Assembly (NCBI GenBank): GCA_023091735.1
Contig: JALKBU010001122.1
Coordinates: 1-16,419, forward strand
Origin: Trichomonas tenax
Taxonomy: Eukaryota > Parabasalia > Trichomonadida > Trichomonadidae
Direction of reading: 5' to 3'
DNA: 16,419 nucleotides
The notes beneath the pieces were generated by a model that saw nothing but the letters and a program-made list of their open reading frames with translations, did no database searches and was not told the DNA's origin. The translations under genes and the position numbers were made by a program. Shown piece after piece: positions 1 to 6,695 of this stretch (position 1 is its first letter; each line of letters starts with the position of its first letter).

Positions 1-420
1 TGAGAATCTAAATAATATAAATCAATATATAAAATGAAAGTAACATGAAAACATTATCTAATTCATGATTCATAATTAATTATGAATTTAATGATATATT
101 AATAATTATGAGAATAAGTAATAATATCAAAATAATCGTGTAATGAAAAAGGTATCTGTGAAAAATAAAAAATAGAAAAAAATAATAATTTATTAATATC
201 AAAAGTGAAAATGTAATGTGTATTAAAAATTGAATCAATAAGTAGGTTCTTGCTAGGGCCTGGCTTGACCACTCGAGGGCTTTGGAAGTCTCAGGCCGAC
301 CCCGCCCAATGACATTCTCGCAACAATTTAAGCATGCATAAATATCGTTGTTTTCTTACCAATTAGGTATATGCTCGTTGATGATAGAGTTGTGGCTTGT
401 CAACAACACTAACCTGGATG
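1..420. other. AT-rich spacer with a short GC-rich island
   Basis: No gene is supported here. Positions 1-240 are extremely AT-rich and show no convincing frame. About 250-310 is an abrupt GC-rich island containing the inverted pair GGCCTG (257-262) and CAGGCC (292-297), which could fold into a 6-bp stem with a 29-nt loop. I cannot assign it to an RNA family. The island lies just outside the inverted dispersed repeat that begins near 421. Confidence 0.4.
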
Positions 421-560
421 TATTGGTTAGGCAACAAAGATATTTATGACACTTTTTATAAAGGTGATAATTTGCCCGCACAAAAGATGACAATTTATTT
501 TTAAAAGTGACTTTAAGGTTTACTTGTCACTTTTTGATATTCACTTTTGTCATAGACTCC
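421..560 (+). repeat. Left copy of a ~140-bp inverted dispersed repeat
   Basis: The reverse complement of this stretch matches 16211-16352 almost end to end. By eye the identity is above 80% with only small gaps. Shared blocks include GGAGTCTA, GACAAAAGTGA, ATCAAAAAGTGA, AACCTTAAAGTCACTTTT, GCGGG, ATCACCTTTAT-like sequence, ATAAATATCTTTGT and CTAA.CAATA. Similarity stops sharply on both sides. It carries several AAAGTGA/TCACTTTT motifs, which resemble the trichomonad initiator core. It could be a transposon terminus, a MITE-like element or a promoter-bearing repeat; no transposase is visible. Confidence 0.8.
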
Positions 561-574
561 AAACTGAAGCATGC

Positions 575-740
575 TTACATTGACGAAGGCAGCCCTGGGA
601 GAGTGGGGAATGGGACATGCGCGCTAGGGGATGTGGTAGGGGTGCCTTGATCAATGGCCAAGAGGAGGAGAGGGAGCGGGACGAGGCAGGGACATGACTT
701 CAATTCTTTCTGGCAAAACCGCCTAATTTTGGCGCCAAAC
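575..740. other. GC-rich, purine-rich island ending in a 12-bp palindrome
   Basis: About 160 bp immediately inside the left inverted repeat is strikingly GC- and purine-rich on the plus strand (many GGGA, GAGG and GGGG runs), against an AT-rich background. It ends with the perfect palindrome TTTGGCGCCAAA at 728-739, the classic E2F/DP-type consensus. The antisense open frame across it begins at a non-ATG codon and reads as low-complexity Pro/Leu/Ser, so I do not call it a gene. It may be part of the same element as the inverted repeat, or an inserted foreign fragment. Confidence 0.4.
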
Positions 741-834
741 ACAATAATTAATAAATAGATACTTCTATGCAATTTAATCTTAATATTACTCACAACAACT
801 TATTTTCAATCAAATTTTCACTTTTTAAACGACA

Positions 835-1086
835 ATGCATTTTTTTCTAATTGACATGTTTGTTCTCCATCTCACAAAGCATACGTCTACGTTGGAACAA
901 ATGGAGAAGAAACAGATCAATTGCCAAAGATATTGGTTTTTAAATACAAATATTATTACATTATCAAATTCGAAATCAAAAGATAAAAGAAAAACAAAAA
1001 AGTTATCCTTTGATTTTTTTGAAATGAAATACATATTTATGTTAACTATGCATTCGTCCGATTATTTTTATATTATCAAATTTTAA
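835..1086 (+). CDS. Possible small protein of 83 residues, unknown function
   Basis: An ATG-initiated frame of 83 codons. It is worth listing because a TCACTTTTT initiator-like motif (818-826) sits with its A 15 nt before the ATG, the usual trichomonad leader length, and because the stop TAA is followed by A, giving the TAAA context. The protein starts with a hydrophobic stretch rich in F, L and V, then becomes Lys/Ser-rich (residues about 43-58) and ends rich in aromatic residues. No domain is recognised, and codon choice is AT-biased like the spacers. An open frame also lies antisense, so this may be chance or a gene remnant. Confidence 0.25.
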   Translation: MHFFLIDMFVLHLTKHTSTLEQMEKKQINCQRYWFLNTNIITLSNSKSKDKRKTKKLSFDFFEMKYIFMLTMHSSDYFYIIKF

Positions 1087-1118
1087 ATTGTTGTTAGGTT
1101 CTAGATTTGACGCTTCAG

Positions 1119-1245
1119 ATGTCACTTACACGTCAAAAACAAATTTACACGTCAAAATCAAGTTTACATGCCAGTCATACTTACATGTCAAAATCATGAA
1201 TATACATGACAAATCAGTTTTACATGGCAGAACTACATTTTCATG
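1119..1245 (+). repeat. Cluster of TTACAYGTCA-type short direct repeats
   Basis: Six degenerate copies of a TTACAYGTCAAAATCA-like unit start near 1125, 1144, 1163, 1180, 1201 and 1219, with a period of about 17-21 bp. Two related motifs (TTATACGTCAAAACACC near 15775 and TTTACACGACAG near 15792), plus opposite-strand GTAAAGTCA forms, occur inside the right inverted repeat. Reiterated short motifs just inside terminal repeats are typical of subterminal transposase-binding arrays, but that role is inferred. Confidence 0.55.
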
Positions 1246-2106
1246 AAATTATATTATAATATCTATTCCACACTATACTAAAAACCATGCCAATATATAT
1301 TCATAACAAAAAGATCATAGAATGCTAATTTTATTTTTTTTCATTTTCATTTTATTTCATATATATCTATATCATTTTCATGTACATTATATATGAAGCC
1401 ACCTATAACGATTGCGCTTATTTAAACTAATTTATTTTAATATTTTGTATCACTTCAAAATTAAATTTCATTATACTTTCATGAAATATATGAAATACTC
1501 ATTAGCAAGTTATGTATATGAATGTTCACACCATCATATGTAAATAACACAATAATACGTTTCAAAACTCTTCATATATGCTTTTTAATTAGTCTGCACA
1601 TATTCCCGATATATTAGCATTGCGCAATACAATCATATCGTTTAATTAATCTATCTAAACACATTATTAGGATCTTGATTCAGACTCAATTTGTTTCAAT
1701 ACAATTGATATAAGCTTTCTACCATTTCAAATATACTAACATCATACTGTAGATTCCATCCCCAACCCTGGACTATATTTCAAATTTTAATATTCCCATC
1801 AATTTCATTCAACACTTCAAATTCACCTCATATTCATGCTGATGTTTCTTATGGTCGTTCTCTATCGATATCCACAAAATAAAGTCTTCCACTATAGTTA
1901 TATTGTATAGATTCTAAAATTTACCTATTTTTTTTAGTCCAGATGTAGGAAAAGTAGGGTATTTTATTAACTATGTTAAGAGAAGGAGATACCGAGGCTA
2001 TAAAATTTGGTAATAAAGAAAGATACTGGAAAGTTATCAATGAAGAAAAAAGAACACAATCATCACGAAATTAATTCATGAGAATAACATGCAATTCATT
2101 CAAATG
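1246..2106. other. AT-rich spacer, no supported gene
   Basis: Long AT-rich sequence with no convincing gene. An ATG-led 33-codon frame at 1973-2074 reads with a fairly protein-like composition (it begins MLREGDTEAIKF). It lies just upstream of the ankyrin relic, so it could be an eroded upstream exon-like piece of that gene; I cannot show homology. The spacer ends with an 18-nt T run at 2107-2124. Confidence 0.3.
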
Positions 2107-2177
2107 TTTTTTTTTTTTTTTTTTGAAAACGGAGTGGATATCAATATAAAATTATTCGATCATTATAATACTATATT

Positions 2178-2357
2178 AAAGTATCTCACTTGTTCATCAT
2201 TATGATTTAATATTAATCTATCTCATTTATTCATCATTATGATTTTGGATTAATCTTATCATTTTTTCATTATTATGATATAAAATAAATCTATCACATT
2301 TATTCAATATTATGATATGAAATCAATCAATGCCATTCGTTTATCATTGTCATTTAA
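2178..2357 (+). repeat. 37-bp minisatellite, left block
   Basis: About five degenerate tandem units precede ankyrin piece 2. A typical unit reads TCTATCTCATTTATTCATCA followed by TTATGATATGAAATCAA (37 bp). Units are recognisable by the phase of CTCATTT.TTCATCATTATGAT. The period is not a multiple of three, so this is not a coding repeat. Confidence 0.75.
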
Positions 2358-2438
2358 GTCACCACTATTTGTTGCTATTGAAATTCAATCGAGATTATTC
2401 GATACCTTGATGAACACGGTGCTGATGTCAACATGAAA

Positions 2439-2806
2439 CTTGTTAAACATTCTCATTTAATCATCATTATGATATGAAATCAATCTATCTCATTTGTATA
2501 TCATTATGATATGAAATCAATCTATCCCATTTATTCATCATTGTGATTTGAAATCAATCTTTCACATTTGTACTTAGTTATGATATATAATCACTCACCC
2601 TCATTTATTCATCATTTTCATATGTTAATCAATCTCATTTGTTCTTAGTTATGATATGTAATCATTCACCTTCATTTGCTCATCGCATTGATATAAAGTT
2701 AATCTCTCTTATTCGCTTATCATTACTTTAAACAATCGATCAATCTCATTTGTTCTTGATTATGACACAAAATTGATCAATCTCATTTGATCTCTATTTT
2801 AATCCA
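2439..2806 (+). repeat. 37-bp minisatellite, right block
   Basis: About ten further degenerate copies of the same 37-bp unit lie between ankyrin pieces 2 and 3. Some copies carry TTCTTAGTTATGATATGTAATC, a sub-variant that alternates with TTCATCATTATGATATGAAATC, which suggests expansion of a two-unit block. The array ends where the ankyrin-like frame resumes near 2812. Confidence 0.75.
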
Positions 2807-3075
2807 AGGCACCATTCCATCACCCTAAAGAATTGAAATATGACGAAATAGTTAAATATCTCAAATCAAAGATGTAAATGATCAAGAATTTTACTTATTA
2901 TGCTCAAAATAAAGTTAAACTTTTTTAAAAGCTTTTGCTATTTCAAGTTCACATGAGATGAAAGAGAATGCACCTCATTAACTAATCTACATTATTTTTT
3001 TTTATTGAATGCAGAAAGGAAAGTGAAATAAATTCAATCTAAAAGTTTAGACTTTTTAATAGAGATTAACTATGT

Positions 3076-4482
3076 TTAGAGTTCCTTGGAGTAGCTGTCA
3101 TCAACCTGGACATTGTTCAAGGCAATGAGAACATCACGTTGGTAATTGTCCTTTTCTGTCTGGTTGAGCTCAACGCCCGTGTTAACGTTGATGAACTTTT
3201 CAAGGTTTGGAAGAGTAAAGGCCTTTTCAAAGACCTTGTACTGTTTCGACTTGGCTGGGTAAACAAGAATCTGCGGATATTCCTGGAATAGCTGGATACC
3301 CTCTGGAGCATCGTTCCTTCCCTGATCGAATGCCCAGAACTTAACATTCTTGTTTTGGTAGATTTGGGATCCGACGTTGAAAACTGTAGAATATTCGACT
3401 GGAATTCCAACACACGTAGATGTGAGGATAACCATGCTACTGTAGTCCTGGTTCCAGACCTTATCAGTGAAATCGAGATTAGAAAGCTCGTTGACACCAT
3501 TTCTCATTTGCTTTCTGATTTCTTCAGCAACAACAGGCTTCATAGCGCCGTTGATAACCTTATCAATGTACTCGCGTAAGACTGGTTCAGTCTCGTATGA
3601 AGAAAGTGTTGAGTAACCGTATCTCTTTGCGGAAATATTAGCAGTCTCGACCATAAGGAAGAGTGGACCACAGATATGGGAGATGTTGGCGATCTGCGCC
3701 ATGTGTGCGATGAGAGAGGACGAGAAAACAGTGAAAGCGACCTTGTTTTGATATTGTTTGGATAAATTAATCATGAGATCGAGCCTAATCTTGTCGGACA
3801 TTTCATCTTCGTTGGTGATCATTGTGCCTGCGAGGAATTTGGCCGAGCGGAACTTATCAGCGCCGATATCAATGAGAGGAGACTTGAACTGCGCTGTATC
3901 CCATGACTCGAGCTTAATGAATTCGCGATCGACATGCCTGAAGACGTAGATTCCCGGCTTCTGTGGGATAGCGAACTTAGAGATGATCTTAGAGCTAACA
4001 TGGAACAAAACTTGGTCTTTTGGAACCCAAGCAGGGCGCTTATCAGTATCAATGGCGATGAAGTGTGTGCCTGGGAGCTCAAGTAGTCTCCTGAACTCTT
4101 CTGCGTGACCAACATCAAAATGTGGCTCCGAAATTGAGTGTGTAAGCCAGAACTGGAAACTCATTGGTGAGAAGTCCGTGATTGTGGAGCGAACGTGCCT
4201 ACCCTTGAGGTACGCAGACGCGCATGGATATGCGATGCAATATTCATTCGATTCTGGGTTTGGTTCTGTGAGTGCGAATGTCGTGAAATTAGTGTTATCT
4301 TCGATTGCGAACTTTAATGGCTTCATAACCTTATAAGAATCCGCATAAACAACTACGCAATTAGGATTCTTCGCGATCCAAGTGTTAATTTGTGACTTAG
4401 GGACGTTGGTGTAGTTGAGTGCCGTCTGCTGCTTTCTCGTAATTCTCGTTGAAGAGGAGAGAGAGAGAAGAAGGGAGATCAT
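3076..4482 (-). CDS. Secreted/ER protein disulfide isomerase-like protein, both CxxC sites lost
   Basis: A 468-residue protein of the length and layout of classical PDI. Residues about 1-15 are a short hydrophobic signal peptide (MISLLLSLSSS). A first thioredoxin-like domain (about 23-105) keeps the VVVYA strand and a cis-proline in IAYP (Pro86), but Tyr-Lys-Val-Met stands where CGHC should be. Middle b-type regions follow. A second thioredoxin-like domain (about 335-435) keeps VxVILT, the EYPQILVYP cis-proline (Pro403) and the YPxK strand, with Cys-Val-Gly-Ile at the active site, so only one cysteine survives. The C-terminus SKEL resembles KDEL-type ER retrieval signals. Six N-x-S/T sequons suit ER entry. 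By family knowledge it would bind or chaperone folding substrates rather than oxidise disulfides. The stop lies in TAAA. The start is the ATG at 4482; see the separate finding on the upstream GTG. Confidence 0.85.
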   Translation of the reverse strand: MISLLLSLSSSTRITRKQQTALNYTNVPKSQINTWIAKNPNCVVVYADSYKVMKPLKFAIEDNTNFTTFALTEPNPESNEYCIAYPCASAYLKGRHVRSTITDFSPMSFQFWLTHSISEPHFDVGHAEEFRRLLELPGTHFIAIDTDKRPAWVPKDQVLFHVSSKIISKFAIPQKPGIYVFRHVDREFIKLESWDTAQFKSPLIDIGADKFRSAKFLAGTMITNEDEMSDKIRLDLMINLSKQYQNKVAFTVFSSSLIAHMAQIANISHICGPLFLMVETANISAKRYGYSTLSSYETEPVLREYIDKVINGAMKPVVAEEIRKQMRNGVNELSNLDFTDKVWNQDYSSMVILTSTCVGIPVEYSTVFNVGSQIYQNKNVKFWAFDQGRNDAPEGIQLFQEYPQILVYPAKSKQYKVFEKAFTLPNLEKFINVNTGVELNQTEKDNYQRDVLIALNNVQVDDSYSKEL

Positions 4483-4492
4483 ATAAAATGGC

Positions 4493-4500
4493 AAGATGAC
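4493..4500 (-). promoter_or_regulatory. Probable initiator of the PDI-like gene
   Basis: On the minus strand GTCATCTT places a TCA with its A at 4497, 15 nt before the ATG at 4482, a typical trichomonad leader. The third position after A is C rather than T/A, so the match to TCA-Y-W is imperfect. An out-of-frame ATG at 4528 would compete if transcription began further upstream, which favours a start close to here. Confidence 0.35.
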
Positions 4501-4518
4501 AGTTTTTTGACACTTCAC

Positions 4519-5135
4519 AATTTTTCATTATTTTGATATTAAAATACTCCCGAGCACAGAAATAATGGGACCATCCGTCCAAACAATTTTCTTCAAATTC
4601 ATTTCTGACCTTATTGACAAGAGATAATCACACTGTTTTCTTACCACAATTCTTGAATTCTATCGAAGAAGCTATTTCACAGGATTAGCATGATTTATGA
4701 TTTTTTTTTTTGATTAAATTTTCGTGATATTGATGTGACCAAATGTGCTTACATATAAAAAACATCATAACTCTTTCTTTATATCATTGTATTTTAATAT
4801 CAAGCATCATTTGCAATTGTCTATCAAGATTTATGAATCGATTAAACCTTAATATTTTTCGCTTTAGTATCTTTGTAACAATACACGGTGCCCAAGACCG
4901 TGTATATCAATAATCTCAACATTCGAATAATATATTATATTTTAGTAGTATATACTGGGGGTTACTTGCCATATTTTGCAAAGCCTGTTATGGAGAGATA
5001 TAGATGGATTTCAGAACATAGTTGTGGCCTGCAAATTGATTTCATTTTAGAATGCCGCAGTGTTTTATTTTTCACTCTAGACAGATCCTTACAGTCTATT
5101 TAAATTTAGTTTAAATTTTTTTTATTTTGTAATAA
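4519..5135. other. Spacer with one strong hairpin, no supported gene
   Basis: No gene is supported. A perfect 9-bp inverted repeat, ATACACGGT (4881-4889) and ACCGTGTAT (4897-4905), with a 7-nt loop stands out. From about 4946 to 5103 a plus-strand frame stays open and reads like protein (for example PVMERYRWISEHSCGLQ), but it has no good start, motif or family, so it may be a gene remnant. A 20-codon frame from the ATG at 4568 has gene-like codon choice but stops quickly. Confidence 0.3.
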
Positions 5136-5526
5136 ATGAGTATTAGAACATTCGATTTACGGTCATTAGGTTTTAAAGGACAGTATTTATCAAGGATTTT
5201 AAATGATTTTGGTGATACATGCGAAATATCAAAGAACTATCTAACGTTTTAAATAGAATGAAATATGATAGAGCTTTAAATAAGAAATCTATTATGGATT
5301 ACTGAGGCACGCCGGTTTTTTTCCTATCGTCGCGAAAGTCCTGACTTTATTACGATAGAGAACCTTAAACGAAAAATGATCAAAATTATCGGAAAAGTTT
5401 GCGTTATGGTTTGATGAATGCAACTACCTTATAGCCATACTGATAGAGCACAATATATTTGAATATGAGTATCAATTGCATATTTTTATGATTATTGAAG
5501 AATATCTAGCTATTTATAATAGGTGA
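5136..5526 (+). pseudogene. Frameshifted pseudogene of an unrecognised ~130-residue protein
   Basis: Four consecutive open segments on the plus strand join across frame changes: 5136-5252 (ATG start, MSIRTFDLRSLGFKGQYL...), about 5240-5302 (...SNVLNRMKYDRALNKKSI...), 5304-5411 (EARRFFSYRRESPDFITIEN...) and 5407-5526 (WFDECNYLIAILIEHNIFEY..., ending EEYLAIYNR then TGA). Each is protein-like, with amphipathic helices and charged residues, unlike the translated spacer around it. At least three indels are needed, so the locus is not expressed as one protein unless the sequence has errors. I do not recognise the family. The first half is helix-rich and could be a DNA-binding or element-encoded domain, but nothing visible proves this. 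Confidence 0.55.
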
Positions 5527-5749
5527 TAAGCTAGCTTACAAATGTAGCTATTGTTATTAACTGTGTTCTTCATTAACAAATCAAGTCGAATTTAATGAGA
5601 ATTATGTAAATATAATTATCAAAATAATTATCGAAATATATTGTCGATTTGAAGTCTATAAGTCTGAGTTCTTTTGATTTGTATGTTTTTATATTCGTCA
5701 ATTACAATAATAATCTATAAAAATTGTGCTAATCAAACAAAAAACAGTC

Positions 5750-6397
5750 TCAATCTTTTGTTGGTAACTTGTGTCTGCAGCTTGGACATTCACTGTGCAT
5801 TTTTAGCCAAGGTTCCAAACACGGTTGATGAAAACCATGCTTACATGGCAAAACAGCAACATCTTCTCCCTCAGTGAACTCTTCTAAGCACACAGAGCAA
5901 ACATTTTCAGCGCAGCATCCTTCTGTATATTTAATTGGTTTCATATCATCTGATTTCATGAATTCATCGGATGTTGGCGGCGATCCGAGCGACTGCTGGT
6001 TCAATCTAAACAGTCTATCAGCGAGAGCTTGCAATTGTTCTTCGCTTCCAAAGAAGAAATCACCCATTTGTCTGCCGTTGCCAGTGTTTGTGTTTCCAGT
6101 CAAGCGGCTGAATATACCCTCGAGAATGTTCTGGAACATGTTTCCTAAGCCGTCTGGTATTTGTCCACCTCCAAAGAAAGTAAAGCCCGGGAAATTTGGT
6201 AACGCTAAGCGAACATGGCCCGACTGGAACATAGGCGGTGCTTGTGGTGCCGGTCTTGGGGCTGGTTGTGGCGCTAGATCTGGATTAAAGTCTTCTCCGC
6301 CGTATTCGATGAAATCTGTATTGCATATTGGACACAAGCCTTCGGCGCTTGGAACAATGCTTTTCTCGCAGTTGTAGCACCAAGCTTTGTTCGACAT
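5750..6397 (-). CDS. RING-H2 E3 ubiquitin ligase, RNF115/RNF126 type
   Basis: A 215-residue protein. The N-terminus is a small zinc ribbon (Cys7-x2-Cys10 ... Cys22-x2-Cys25) after Ala-Trp, followed by F-I-E-Y, the arrangement of the RNF126/RNF115 N-terminal ubiquitin-binding zinc finger. A Pro/Ala-rich linker (about 38-56) and a Gly/Phe/Asn-rich middle (69-117) follow. The C-terminus is a complete RING-H2 domain: Cys167-x2-Cys170-x14-Cys185-x-His187-x2-His190-x2-Cys193-x10-Cys204-x2-Cys207. The CxVCLEEF, LPCKHGFH and PWLKMHSECPSCR blocks are intact, so E2 binding and ubiquitin transfer should work. Human relatives act in quality control and receptor sorting; the role here is inferred. It is shorter than animal orthologues through a compact middle. 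Stop is TGA. Confidence 0.93.
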   Translation of the reverse strand: MSNKAWCYNCEKSIVPSAEGLCPICNTDFIEYGGEDFNPDLAPQPAPRPAPQAPPMFQSGHVRLALPNFPGFTFFGGGQIPDGLGNMFQNILEGIFSRLTGNTNTGNGRQMGDFFFGSEEQLQALADRLFRLNQQSLGSPPTSDEFMKSDDMKPIKYTEGCCAENVCSVCLEEFTEGEDVAVLPCKHGFHQPCLEPWLKMHSECPSCRHKLPTKD

Positions 6398-6424
6398 TTA
6401 TGAATTTGGTTTGTCAAAAGTGAC
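6398..6424 (-). promoter_or_regulatory. Leader and initiator candidates of the RING gene
   Basis: On the minus strand GTCACTTTTG has its A at 6421, giving a 24-nt leader and a perfect TCA-Y-W core. A second TCATA lies at 6403-6399, only a few bases before the ATG, and would leave almost no leader. The first is preferred. The block GACAAAAGTGA-like sequence here also occurs in the inverted dispersed repeats near both window ends. Confidence 0.5.
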
Positions 6425-6464
6425 ACTTAAATTTTGACAAATTCGCCATCATTCATTTTCATTA

Positions 6465-6695
6465 ATGATTCTATCAATTGCACATCCAAAAATGATGTAT
6501 TCAATGATAGTTAATTTTTTCGATTTAATCTCATCAAATCTGCTTCATTTGAAAGACAACAAATGTGTTAACTTACACAAATATATACAGTTCATCAATA
6601 TATTCATAGTTATTATAGCAGCTAAATGCATATTCATATCTAATAGCATGAAATTTCATAAAATTTTCTACTATAATTGTCCACCATACCTTTGA
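6465..6695 (+). CDS. Possible small protein of 76 residues, divergent from the RING gene
   Basis: An ATG-led frame whose leader is TCATTTTCATTA directly before AATG, with the first A at 6455 and a 10-nt leader. This is close to the extended trichomonad initiator (TCA-Y-T-W-Y-TCATTA). The product is hydrophobic and Ile/Phe/Asn-rich, with a likely membrane stretch at about residues 42-58 (QFINIFIVIIAAKCIFI). Codon use is AT-biased and no family is recognised. Transcription would be divergent from the RING gene with starts about 35 bp apart. It may be a real small gene, the start of a dead gene, or chance in AT-rich DNA. Confidence 0.25.
   Translation: MILSIAHPKMMYSMIVNFFDLISSNLLHLKDNKCVNLHKYIQFINIFIVIIAAKCIFISNSMKFHKIFYYNCPPYL

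Larger units (their letters stand above)
2122..2877 (+). pseudogene. Decayed ankyrin-repeat gene, interrupted by a minisatellite
   Basis: Three separated pieces read as ankyrin repeats on the plus strand. Piece 1 (2122-2151) gives FENGVDINIK, matching the repeat end LLENGADIN. Piece 2 (2359-2438) gives SPLFVAIEIQSRLFDTL, then a frameshift, then EHGADVNMK, matching TPLHVAIE...LLEHGADVN. Piece 3 (2812-2877) gives PFHHPKELKYDEIVKYLKSK then M and a stop in TAAA context, matching the xPLHxAxxxxxxEIVKxL pattern with a natural end. The sequence between the pieces is a 37-bp tandem repeat with no ankyrin character. Ankyrin proteins with tens of repeats are hugely expanded in trichomonads, so a dead copy is expected. 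Frameshifts and stops rule out an intact product. Confidence 0.7.

Noticed and set aside
400..415. Trichomonad intron branch/3' splice motif suggested by ACTAAC
   Set aside because: ACTAAC near 408 is not followed by the ACACACAG that trichomonad introns require, and no matching GTAYGT 5' site with coding sequence precedes it.
575..793. Minus-strand 72-codon Pro/Leu-rich frame
   Set aside because: It begins at GTG rather than ATG and is explained by a GC- and purine-rich stretch read antisense. It has no domain.
4397..4640. Minus-strand frame through the PDI-like gene's 5' end and spacer
   Set aside because: Its downstream half is another frame of the PDI-like coding sequence, and the upstream half lacks any motif. 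The ATG at 4528 probably lies upstream of the transcription start.
4888..5103. 71-codon plus-strand frame next to the frameshifted gene
   Set aside because: It starts at GTG within the 9-bp hairpin, has no leader or recognised family, and only its last third reads like protein. It is kept as a comment in the spacer entry.
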